DNA from: Euclidia mi
Lineage: Eukaryota > Arthropoda > Insecta > Lepidoptera > Erebidae
Assembly (NCBI GenBank): GCA_944739405.2
Contig: OX123182.2
Span: 90,140,051 to 90,204,050 of the forward strand
Length of the DNA stretch: 64,000 nucleotides
Reading direction: 5' to 3'
Within the stretch, counting starts at the first letter, position 1; each line of letters begins with the position of its first letter. The notes beneath the pieces are model-generated. The model made no database searches, was not told where the DNA came from, and saw only the letters and a program-made list of their open reading frames with translations. The position numbers were made by a program, and so were the translations under genes. Below, piece after piece: positions 1-9,600 of the stretch.

Positions 1-259
1 AGAAAATATTGTCTTCTGTGGGTATCGACCCCAAACTACTCGACGCAGTTTTCAACGGGGCGAGGCGCCCATTTAAACCAATAAAATTATACTACGGGCG
101 TCCTATTATCTGAGACGAAAATCAATTAAAATTATTCCAGATTACTTCTAGAAAACACTTTCGCGTTAGTAGGTACCTAAGCCATCACGAATTGCACAAT
201 GATATCCAAAAATAGTTGCATGTATATTAAAATAACGCAAGTTATAATCGATCATGAAT

Positions 260-703
260 GTTTTACGTAACCACCGGCAGGATATACATTTGTATTTGAC
301 CACAATGAAGTGTCGTAGTGTAAGCATTACCACAATCATGATTTAATTAACGAACGGGATCAACATAATATTTAATTAGCTATCGAGTATTAAATAAATT
401 TAACATCATAATATAAGGCTGTGTTTCCACTTGTACGTGTAGTGGGATTAACAATAAAAAGTGTCACTACCATTTTTTATTCCCTTGGGTGTAGCGAGAG
501 GCGATAAAGAAAAATTCATGCAGTGAAAAGAAGAAAACCTTGACATTAAACCTTATACTTAACCTTATACACAAATTAGGAGAGGTCTGCGTCCAACAGT
601 GGACTGCAAAAGGATGATGTATTGTGCTTGCATTGCGTAGACGCTTTAGTGGTGACCTAATAAGTAGCAAAAAGTATTTATGTTGACTATTGACGATAAC
701 GAC
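260..703. repeat. Direct repeat A, copy 1
   Basis: This 444-bp block recurs almost unchanged at 1010-1452, with only a few substitutions visible. Near its right end (about 571-625) is a stretch resembling the 3' end of lepidopteran RTE-type LINEs (GGAGAGGTCTGCGTCCAACA, then a GATGATG tail), so part of it may be an old LINE remnant. No coding region is supported. Confidence 0.85.
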
Positions 704-1008
704 AGCAAATTATGCGGGTATTCCAATGTTTTGATTACGGAATCTAGATGGAGCCGTATAAATCTCGCTTTGATTCCGGCCGGCATTCCTGGCAAGTTAC
801 CGAACAACAGTAATGAAGGTTTAATCTGCTAAATTCCTGCATAATCCACTGGGATCCATCCGAGACTCGGCTTTGCTCTCTACCTATAATTATAACTTTA
901 GTTGAACGTGTCTTTATTAATTTGTAAGCAGCTGCTTACAGTGAGTGAGCTTTGTTTACAATTAATACATAATTAAGCCCTATGTATAATATAATAAAGG
1001 AATTGCAG
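704..1008. repeat. Direct repeat B, copy 1
   Basis: This 305-bp block lies exactly between the two A copies and is found again at 3743-4047. Both B copies start with AGCAAATTATGCGGG and end with GGAATTGCAG. It has no terminal inverted repeats, poly(A) or target duplication, so it looks like a segmental duplication rather than a transposon. Its left third is the 5' part of a minus-strand open frame better seen in the second copy. Confidence 0.85.
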
Positions 1009-1009
1009 T

Positions 1010-1452
1010 GTTTACGTAACAACCGGCAGGATATACATTTGTATTTGACCACAATGAAGTGTCGTAGTGTAGGCATTACCACAATCATGATTTAATTAAC
1101 GAACGGGATCAACATAATATTTAATTAGCTATCGAGTATTAAATAAATTTAACATCATTATATAAGGCTGTGTTTCCACTTGTACGTGTAGTGGGATTAA
1201 CAATAAAAAGTGTCACTACCATTTTTTATTCCCTTGGGTGTAGTGAGAGGCGATAAAGAAAAATTCATGCATTGAAAAGAAGAAAACCTTGACATTAAAC
1301 CTTATACTTAACCTTATACACAAATTAGGAGAGGTCTGCGTCCAACAGTGGACTGCAAAAGGATGATGTATTGTGCTTGCATTGCGTAGACGCTTTAGTG
1401 GTGACCTAATAAGTAGCAAAAAGTATTTATGTTGACTATTGACGATAACGAC
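1010..1452. repeat. Direct repeat A, copy 2
   Basis: This is the second copy of repeat A. Its right edge coincides with a SINE insertion. The first copy also ends in GATAACGAC, whose last bases match the SINE start, so copy 1 may have been duplicated from copy 2 after the SINE arrived. Confidence 0.85.
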
Positions 1453-1550
1453 TGCCTCCGTGGTCCAGTGGATAGCATATACGACTGCTGATCGGAGGTC
1501 CCGGGTTTGATTCCCGGGTCGGGCAAAATGTTACTGGTTTTTTATTTGTT
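1449..1550 (+). mobile_element. tRNA-headed SINE, short copy
   Basis: The tRNA-like head starts TGCCTCCGTGGTCCAGTGG (box A region) and carries a box B-like GGGTTTGATTCCCGGG followed by the GGGCAAA end. The 12-bp target duplication TATTGACGATAA lies at 1437-1448 and 1551-1562. Only the head and about 25 bp of body are present. The cloverleaf lacks a proper anticodon arm and the unit is flanked by a target duplication, so it is not a tRNA gene. Confidence 0.8.
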
Positions 1551-1562
1551 TATTGACGATAA

Positions 1563-2619
1563 ATGTGGTGTGTTGACGAGTGTTTCAAAAGGCCATCGCG
1601 CGGTGTAGCACACAGGAACATCACTTTGTATGAGCCACAAAGAAGTGTTACATGTACCTAAACAGTAGCTACGTCTGATGATGTTTATGTTGCCTATTGT
1701 CTTGTCAGTGAATATTAAAAGAAACTGTAGGGATTGTGTTCGGACTTTCTTTTTTAAGTTTAATGTAAATATACTTAGTAACGATTTTAAGTTTGCACTC
1801 CAGAAGGAAAATAACAAACAATAACCAATATGAACACTTTTAGAAAGAAACGCTATTCTATTTTTATACCTTCTAACTATTTCTAAAGGACAATGTGAAT
1901 TTACAACAAATTCCTAATTAAACAAGTAAAGTTAGTGAGCAATAAAAATCATTTAATTCTCAAGAATTTTATGATCGACGATGTCGTTTCGTTTCAAGTT
2001 ATTTCCGTTTCCCATCCACAGCGGCTTAGCTCGGATTCTTCACTTGCAAGTGACGTAAATAAACCATTGGCAATATACTATACAGTTTTTCAAAATAACA
2101 GCCAACAGTAAATAATAACGTAGTCTGTAAAATTCAGTTAATATTCAGGCTGCGTCACAATCATGTTTAATATTCTACGCGTTAGCTTACAGCCAGAAAG
2201 TTTGAATAGCCTATCGTACTGTGGTCACTGCAATTTACAGGTTAAACGTACCTTTTCAACGGACGTGGCTATAATGTAAAGCTTTCAGCGACCGGGCGGA
2301 ACAAAGGCTAGCCAATACCGACCGTTTTGTAAAGGCCCAGGCCTTTACAACACGGTTAACCCGAAAAAAAATAATATTATATTAATATTTTCCACTAAAT
2401 TCTTTGGCGTACTAAAGGCTTTTTAAATATTGGCAAATATTTTCGAGTCAAATGTGAAGCATTAATAACAAAGTTTAATTTTAGTGTCAAACAAAGCTGG
2501 TCGTGTGGTTGTCGGCATAGAATACAAGTGTCACCACCCGACTCTAAGAGGCGACTAAGGGATAACTCGATGCAAATACCATCTTTGCGTAGAGACGGAA
2601 AACTCGACATCAAACCCTA
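1563..2619. other. Non-coding stretch
   Basis: AT-rich sequence with only short random open frames on both strands. I see no domain motif, terminal repeat or RNA gene. Low-complexity A/T runs occur around 1730-1990 and 2365-2395. Confidence 0.5.
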
Positions 2620-2620
2620 T

Positions 2621-2872
2621 ACGACTGCCTCGTTGGTCTCGCGGCATAAATGTGCGCGTGGGATCGGGAGGTCCCGGGTTCGATTCCTGGGTCGGGCAGT
2701 GTTATTGGGTTTTTATGTCACGAAATTCTCAGTAGCAGCCCGGAGTCTGGAAATGTGCCCGGTACGGCAATAGGCTCGCCCCTTATTACGTGGGACTAAA
2801 GTATATCTGGCAAAAAGTGGGTGTAGAAATACACCTCTCCCTACCTCTTCGGGGTTATAGGCGTGAGACTAT
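2621..2872 (+). mobile_element. Full-length tRNA-derived SINE (family 1)
   Basis: The head has box A (TGCCTCGTTGGTCTCG) and box B (GGGTTCGATTCCTGGG). The body has AATTCTCAGTAGCAGC, GGCAATAGGCTCGCCCC, TTACGTGGGAC, a purine-rich AAAAGTGGGTGT and the end CTTCGGGGTTATAGGCGTGA. The same body occurs at 2955-3078, 31,196-31,440, 56,222-56,462, 60,968-61,120 and 61,383-61,460, which defines a high-copy family. Pol III promoter boxes are present; there is no coding potential. Confidence 0.85.
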
Positions 2873-2954
2873 ATAACTATGAGACTATGTACAAAGCTCT
2901 TGACTTATCTTTTATCGTATTACGCAAACGAATCGAATGAATAATCCAGCATAC

Positions 2955-3078
2955 ATACATACATACATAGACTCACGCCTGCTTCCCCGAAGGGGTAGGC
3001 AGAGGCATATTAAACGCCCACTTTTCGCCAGTGTTTTGATCCCACGTAATAGGTTGCGAGCCTATTGCCGCGTATTAT
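2955..3078 (-). mobile_element. SINE family 1 body, head missing
   Basis: Reverse complement of the SINE body: TCACGCCTGCTTCCCCGAAG at left, then CGCCCACTTTTCGCCAG, then TTGCGAGCCTATTGCCG. It is preceded by a CATA microsatellite that marks the 3' tail of the minus-strand insertion. The tRNA head is absent, so the copy is 5' truncated. Confidence 0.8.
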
Positions 3079-3552
3079 AATCCAGCACTTGTATGAAAAA
3101 TTCACTTGATGAAAATTACTTATACAGTACCCGCAGTGTTCGGCTCCGTGCAGTTAGCTGAGTATTACCGATGTCTGATCTTCCTCAGAGCACTGAAATA
3201 GCTCCATTTTTCAGCATTTCGTTTACCCCACCACTAGCGCAGATACCCACGAGCCGCCGCTCGCTTCGAAAGCAAATCAGGATTCCGCATACCTTAAAAC
3301 TTTGATCGGATTTGAAACCAATCATAAAGATATATTAGACGGGGATTTAGACTGTTTGTTTAGGATTAAGTTTTTTCGCACATGATTTTGATTGGTATTC
3401 AGTCTCTCGAAATGAATTTTCAATTGTGTTCTTAAATAAAGAAAGCGATATATCTACTAGTTTATGTGTGCTCCTATTTCCCTCTTCAAATATTTATAAG
3501 GAGGCTCTTAAGCAAAAACGATAAAGGTACTCTCGCGAAGATGTATGAAGAC
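3079..3552. other. Unassigned stretch
   Basis: A moderately GC-rich piece at about 3120-3290 is followed by AT-rich DNA. Short open frames exist on the plus strand (3466-3669), but no family is recognisable and no splice or terminal structure stands out. Confidence 0.35.
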
Positions 3553-3846
3553 TTACGTATGATACTTATTTACATTGTAAATTACAAACACGACATTCAC
3601 AGGTATCTGGGTGGCGAACGGAATCCCGGTGGCTTCTTCCAGTACGTTGGAGGTGATATTTTCATTTAAAATATTACGACGTTCTCCACGTGGTGCGAGG
3701 TGATCCGGCATCACGGTGTATTTACATAAAACACTCGTATTCAGCAAATTATGCGGGTATTCCAATGTTTTGATTACGGAATCTAGATGGAGCCGTATAA
3801 ATCTCGCTTTGATTCCGGCCGGCATTCCTGGCAAGTTACCGAACAA
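3553..3846 (-). other. Unrecognised minus-strand open frame, 97 codons
   Basis: An open frame beginning MFGNLPGMPAGIKARF and ending VNVVFVIYNVNKYHT. Its first third lies inside repeat B (3743-4047) and is duplicated at 704-807, where the frame soon runs into different sequence. The composition looks protein-like, but I recognise no domain, signal peptide or membrane segment. It could be an orphan exon captured by the duplication, a transposon remnant or chance. No acceptor or donor clearly bounds it. Confidence 0.25.
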
Positions 3847-4047
3847 CAGTAATGAAGGTTTAATCTGCTAAATTCCTGCATAATCCACTGGGATCCATCC
3901 GAGACTCGGCTTTGCTCTCTACCTATAATTATAACTTTAGTTGAACGTGTCTTTATTAATTCGTAAGCAGCTGCTTACAGTGAGTGAGCTTTGTTTACAA
4001 TTAATACATAATTAAGCCCTATGTATAATATAATAAAGGAATTGCAG
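3743..4047. repeat. Direct repeat B, copy 2
   Basis: The same 305 bp as 704-1008 with at most a couple of differences (for example TTAATTTG versus TTAATTCG). It is flanked by different sequence on both sides, so the block itself is the duplicated unit. Confidence 0.85.
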
Positions 4048-4409
4048 TTACAAGCATGACGTGATTGTACATACACAGCGTAAATAAATTATTATTTTTA
4101 AAATAATTCATCCATATTTGCGCAACTTTCATCTTTTAGAATTTTCGAATTCGCAAAGAGTGTAATAAATTTAATACTTTTGGTGGCGGCCATTACAATT
4201 TTTGTTAACGACATCGCGTTACAGAAGAGGTGGCTAAAAGCACATTTAAAAAGGGCGCGTGAATAATTCCGTGAGGATAGCACACTGTTGGGAGTGGGAC
4301 TACCGACTGTGTAGTTAGGCCACTTTGTACTTAATCATCGGTATTATTTTAAGGAAAGAGGGCCGCAGAATAAGGAATTAGCGGTGGGAATAAAATAATA
4401 AAACGTTCT
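4048..4409. other. Unassigned stretch before the duplicated region
   Basis: AT-rich DNA with a short minus-strand open frame (4098-4283) of no recognisable family. Its right edge at 4410 is where sequence shared with 12,089 onward begins. Confidence 0.4.
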
Positions 4410-4797
4410 CAAAAATTTTGTACGTTTGAGCTTAAGTGTGAATACGCTCAAGTAATTGGACGAATGGAGGACCAAAGAAATTAAGTTTTTTCAATTAGCT
4501 TACAAATGTAAGCTTTCATAAGTAATGAGTTTAATTTCGTTTTTGTGTTTCAGTTCCTATTTATACTGACTAGTACAGAGATATTTTTTGCGTTTATAAT
4601 GTTTCTAACTATGCTAAGTTGCTATTCTTGATGATATCTGCTTAACGTTGGGTCGCTATTATATAGCCCTACCCTTTTACGTTAAACGTTTGCAGCTATA
4701 TTAAAACAAAACATATCTAATATGTACTCCATCATTTCATATTACCCCTGGGTACCGACAAAATAATAGTTAGTTAAATATGCAGGCATGTCATCAT
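4410..4797. repeat. Locus-L left flank, copy 1 (start of duplication unit 1)
   Basis: Non-coding, AT-rich sequence practically identical to 12,089-12,476 at an offset of 7,679 bp. It carries the left target duplication (GCATGTCATCA, 4786-4796) of the LINE derivative inserted next to it. It belongs to a host or older-element locus, called locus L here, that continues after the LINE derivative at 5955. Confidence 0.8.
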
Positions 4798-4948
4798 CCC
4801 CCCCGTGGGATCTCCACCCTGTCGTGGTGGGAGGGCTCAGTAGCCGCGGTTGGGTCACTCACGGTGAAGCTAAGCGAGATCCCGGGAGTGGACGCTCGGC
4901 GTGGGCTTGACGGAGGCCTTCGCAGGATGCGTCCAAAGATGCGGGTGC
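4798..4948 (+). mobile_element. LINE derivative, 5' half (copy a)
   Basis: It begins with CCCCCCCGTGGGATCTCCAC and matches the first about 150 bp of the complete element at 39,016-39,620. It stops at GCGGGTGC, exactly where a BEL-1 fragment and foldback begin; the other half resumes at 5587. An 11-bp target duplication spans both halves (4786-4796 and 5944-5954), so the LINE derivative inserted first and was interrupted later. Confidence 0.75.
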
Positions 4949-4970
4949 TCGCACCCGCATCTTTGGACGC
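4929..4970. repeat. 20-bp foldback at the LINE/BEL-1 joint (copy a)
   Basis: Arms 4929-4948 and 4951-4970 are perfect reverse complements separated by TC. The left arm is genuine LINE sequence; the right arm is a templated inverted copy, followed by ATAATAATAA and then BEL-1. Such joints are typical of replication template switching. Confidence 0.85.
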
Positions 4971-4980
4971 ATAATAATAA

Positions 4981-5586
4981 TTGATCATAGAGGATGCCCG
5001 CAAACTTACATTCCACGGCGGAGCCCGGTTGACATTGGGATTTACTAGGCAAAAATATTGGATTGTGGGTGGAAAGATATGTCTCTACAAAGAAGCAACT
5101 ACGGTTATATGTGAAATGTAAAAAGCTTAGCCCTATAAAGCATATTCAAATTATAGGTGACCTGCCAGAAGCTAGGAGCAACCCTTCTCGTCCGTTTGCC
5201 CATACCGGGATAGACTTCACGGGACACATCATGCTGAAGGCCAACATGGGCCGCGGGATAAAAACTACAAAGGGATATGTAGCGGTCTTTATATGCATGT
5301 CCACCAAGGCGATACACTTGGAACTCGCTTCGGACCTTAGCACCTCAACATTCTTAGCTGCCTTAAGGAGAATGGCTGCTCGGAGAGGAACGCCTTGTCA
5401 CATCTACAGTGACAACGGCAGAAACTTCGTTGGAGCCAACAAACAAATACAACAAGAATATCAAGAACTTAAACAAATATTTAGCGAAGAGTTTTTAGCA
5501 GAAGTAATAGCTATGGAAATAACATGACATTTCAATGCACCTATCAGGCCCTCAGCGGGCGGACTTTGGGCGTCCGCTGTAAAAAG
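4981..5586 (+). pseudogene. BEL-1 integrase core fragment (copy a)
   Basis: BEL/Pao integrase that would insert cDNA into chromosomes. The zinc-binding end is followed by the catalytic core with GIDFTGHI (first Asp), IYSDNGRNFVGA (second Asp) and the Glu-bearing SAVKS region near 5570. The main open piece is 5063-5527. It ends at an in-frame TGA at 5525-5527, just upstream of the catalytic Glu, at a site that is normally Trp in the family; all copies in this window share it. A frameshift lies near 5070 in the zinc region. The fragment is cut off at AAAAAG (5586) by the 3' half of the LINE derivative. Not functional. Confidence 0.85.
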
Positions 5587-5943
5587 AGACAGTTCTGTCT
5601 GTCCCTCGCAGTTGGGCGCGGTCGCGGGAGGAGAGGCGTGTCGGTGTTGCGTTGCCACGCGCCCTATCCCCCGTGATCAAATGGGTGCGCACCATTTGTT
5701 ACGTTGCGGTGGGACCGCAGAGGAAGAGGAGATGCGGTGTTGTCAGGTTGCCGTCCTCCCTATCCTCTGCGGCTGCTGGGTGTTTTGGTCGGGGCCCGCC
5801 CGACCATTGCATTTGCTTCGGAGATACCCGACCCTCCGACACACGGGTACATGAGGAACACGGATTGGTTTTTAGTCAGTAAGACTCTGATAGTCCTCCT
5901 CACCCTCCATGAGGATTTTCCAATCTGACACCAAAAAAAATAA
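5587..5943 (+). mobile_element. LINE derivative, 3' half (copy a)
   Basis: It starts at GACAGTTCTGTCTGTCCCTC and ends in an A-rich tail before the right target duplication at 5944-5954. It matches 39,167-39,620, including CCCTCCGACACACGGGTACA, and is GC-rich compared with its surroundings. Several open frames of 74-80 codons read through it, but they shift between copies and resemble no protein. Confidence 0.75.
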
Positions 5944-5954
5944 CGCATGTCATC

Positions 5955-6627
5955 AACATAATAAAACAAAAAAATAATAAGATGCAGTAGGTACTTAGCT
6001 CATTATTTCGCCCTGTTTCTAATACTATAGAAAACATTTCCTTTCAGCATTACGTGGTCCGCATGAGCTCATAAATTGGCATTCCTTACTACATCGCAAT
6101 CTTTAGACTCAATACAAACAGTATTTGGCCTTGTAGTGTCTGGTATTGTTAGGTCCCTTCTGACTCAAGTGATGCACAGGTGATTAAGAAAGAAAATATG
6201 TAAAGAAAATAAATACGTTACGTGAGCATTTTTATAGTAATAACAAAAACTAAATATTGATTTATGTAAAAACATTAGTTAAGTTTTATCGTCAATTAAA
6301 AGTGTATTCAAACATATTTACTTTTTTGGACTTCAAAGAGATTAGTGTCTACTGAGTTTAGTAGTCAATAAGCTCTACAACACCCATTAATACACATACT
6401 ATGCTGGTTGCTTTATTACTTACTCATATTATTAATCAATTAAAGTAAAACATATTTCTGTCAACCCCGTTAAAGGTACCTACAGACCCATGTCTACAAA
6501 TGTATGAAGTTGCTCAAAATCTGTTTTAAAGGTAAAACAAAAGATAGAAGATCTTTGAGTCTATTGTCGTTTCGCGCACGACAAAATTCTTAATTCCGCG
6601 GCATTATTTAACATTCCTCGTCATAAT
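5955..6627. repeat. Locus-L right flank, copy 1
   Basis: Non-coding AT-rich DNA nearly identical to 13,631-14,297. It continues across a nested insertion into 10,678-11,016. No feature is recognised apart from A/T runs. It ends in CCTCGTCATAAT, the insertion point of the SINE/LINE tail and Dong. Confidence 0.7.
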
Positions 6628-6687
6628 GGACTACACTACCACTAGATGGTGTTGTGTGAATGTGGTAGAATATTATTATTATTATTA
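6628..6687 (-). mobile_element. Short LINE/SINE 3' tail with TAA repeat, Dong target
   Basis: The unit 2 copy reads straight through this point (14,297/14,298), so 6628-10,677 is an insertion. Its leftmost part (TGTGAATGTGGTAGAAT plus an ATT repeat) resembles the tail at 53,560-53,660. The TAA repeat probably arrived with this short element and then served as target for Dong, giving TAA runs on both sides. Confidence 0.55.
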
Positions 6688-9600
6688 TGCCGTTTATTAA
6701 ATACTGTTCTCATGATCACATTCTAACTATTTAAATATTATAAAACGAAATAAATTAAATATTAAAATGGGACCACGGAGGCCCACCGGCATCGGGCACA
6801 GGGACCAAGCTACCGGTGGTTAGGGCTCCAGAGAAAGGAACCTCCGTACGATGCGTGTCGTGTCCAGCAATACTGCCTTCTGTATAGAGGACTTGATCCA
6901 GCCGTCTAACGAGAGCCTCTTGAGGTGGTGGTCGAGGCTCTTGGCAATAAGACCATTTACGGTCACGACTATCGGTACAATGATCGCCGAGTCAACATCC
7001 CACATGTCGACAATCTCGTGAGCCAGGTCCAAATATTTCATTTGTTTATCTTTTTCGGCTTTCACGAGATTCTCGTCATGGGGTATGGTAACGTCGATGA
7101 TCATTGCAAGGCGCTCTAATCGGTCTATCACCACTATGTCCGGCTTGTTAGCCACGATAGTTCTGTCAGTAATGATAGACCGATCCCAATACAGAGTAGC
7201 ACGACCATTTTCAAGAACTGGGTCGGGCACATACCTGTAGTACGGTATTTCAGAGTCGACAAGTTGGTACTTTAAAGCAAGTTGCTGGTGGACAATCCTG
7301 GCTACTTGGTTGTGTCTATGCAAATATTCGCCGTTGGCAAGACGAGAACAACCGGATACTATATGTCTGAGCGACTCACCAGGCTGGTGACATGCCCGAC
7401 ATATGTCGACCGTCCCATCCCTCAGAATATACTTCCGGTAGTTGTTCGTCATGATAACTTCGTCCATAATTGCAAACACAAAACCTTCTGTTTCGGCGAA
7501 AAGATCGCCAAAACGCAGCCAGGACACCGATGCTGGAAAATCTACGTCGGGCCCATGCAAGGCCCGGTAAAATCGTCCATGCAGCTCTTTACCTTTCCAT
7601 ACCTCCCTGCGCTCCTCTACACCAAGTACGACAGGTTTGCGCCAGTTCTCTCTGGCCAGACCCAGCGGGGTAAGCCCGCTGTCTACAGCGACCACATCTC
7701 GGTGCACACCCGCGTCAGTGTGGAGAAAGTATTCTCTGAGATTGCACACCTCGCGATTGTGGAGGGTCTTGGCACTTAGGAAGCCACGACCCCCACACTT
7801 ACGCGGGATGTACAATCTCATCACCGACGAACGCGGGTGATGCATCCGGTATGTCGTGAGCAGACAGCGGACTTTCCGATCCAAGGCGTCCAATTCTGTT
7901 TGAGTCCATCTGAGTATGCCGAAGGAGTACATTAAGACCGGCATGGCCCAACCGTTACAGGCACGCACCTTATTTCCGCCTGATAAAAAGCTTTTTAAGA
8001 TTTTCTTCAGGCGGCCAAAGAACCGTACCTGCAACGCCTGTTTCATGCCCGCGTCATCAATGCCTAATGCCTGCGACATACCCAGATATTTGTAGGTTTC
8101 GGTTGCAGAGAGTGATCTAAGTTGTGTGAAATCTGAAAGCTCAATACCATCAGATTCCACACTCCTGCCTCGCTTTACATGCATGACCGCACATTTATCC
8201 ACACCGAACTCCATCCTAATTGAATTACTAAAGTTTTCAGTTAGCTTCAGTAACTCAGTTAATTGGAGGTCAGTGGGGGCAAATAGTTTCAGGTCATCCA
8301 TAAAAAGGAGGTGGGAAATAACCTGACCTCTACTCTGTAACCGATAGCCTAGCCCTGAACTTTCGAGCAAAGTGCTTAGCGGGTTCAGTGCTAGGCAAAA
8401 CCATAGTGGACTCAAACTGTCGCCTTGGAAGATACCCCGCTTGATCTTTACAGGTACGCCATACCCAGAAGGCTGTCGGCATCCTGGATAGCGAAGCACC
8501 GTACTCCACTGCCCCATACATGCCCTCAAGAGGGCGCATAGAGTTGCATCTACTTTGTACAACTCCAGCACCCTCAAGAGCCACGTATGTGGCACAGAGT
8601 CATAGGCCTTCTTATAGTCTATCCAGCATGTCGCCAGATTCTTTCGACTACGGCGAACCTGTTGGCTAATGGCCATGTCGATAAGGAGTAGCTCCTTAGT
8701 ACCACGTGCCCGGCTTCTACATCCATTTTGAGACTCAGATAAAATTTTATTATTGAATATATGTGATTCCAATTTTGTTCTCAAAATGGATGTAAAAACT
8801 TTATACACCGTCGGTAGGCAAGTAATCGGCCTATAGTTCGTAGGCTCCGTGGTACTACCAGATTTGTGGAGCAGGTGAGTAACGCCAGTTGTCATAAAAC
8901 TTGGCAGCGATCCTGAATTCAGAGCTGACTGGAATTGGGATGCCAAGCGAGCATGTGCACTTCGTAGCCATTTTAACCAGAAATTGTGCAACCCGTCCGG
9001 TCCCGTCGATTTCCAATTGGCTAACGGACGGACTGCACAATAAACATCCATGGCATCAATGGCTACGGGCTCCATGGGAGATATTACCTCACATGATCGC
9101 TTGACATCCCTAATCCAGCCACCTTCTGTATGGCTGACGGGAGTCGACCATATGCTGCGCCAGAACGCAATCGTGTTCGCATCATCTGGTCGACACCCAT
9201 CATCCAAACCTGGTTCAGGTCGCTCCCAATTCCTATAAAACAACTTCTCATCTCTTTGAAATGCGCGATTTTGGGAATATCGGTCAATCCTTTTTTTGTA
9301 CCGCCTGATGCGATTCGCCCACGCATAGATTTTCTGCTTCAGGAAGTCGATGCGTTCTGTGACCCGAGACGTGTATTCTTGAGGACAAAGTCCTGTCCCC
9401 TTAAAAGCCCGACTCACAAAACGCATCACTCTCGGGCGGGTATTGCCCGACCTGAAGCAGATAAGCTTGCCTATGAGTGCCCTGGTCTCAGCAATACGAC
9501 GCTCAATTCTACGCTGCCAAGCAGGGACGGCATCTCGAGGGCTAATAGTAATACTGTTTTGTATTTTAATATTAGCCACTCGACACGCCGCTACAGCCGC

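Noticed and set aside
1453..1526. tRNA-like sequences at 1453, 2624, 38,618, 53,241, 56,222, 59,930 and 60,335 as tRNA genes
   Set aside because: Box A and B are present, but the anticodon arms do not fold properly. Each is fused to a SINE body or flanked by a target duplication.
5612..5928. GC-rich frames of 74-80 codons in the LINE 3' halves
   Set aside because: Overlapping frames in GC-rich non-coding DNA that change between the copies at 5.6, 13.3 and 16.4 kb.
7282..7779. Plus-strand 165-codon frame and other frames opposite Dong
   Set aside because: They are antisense shadows of the 1,192-codon Dong frame, whose domains are unambiguous.
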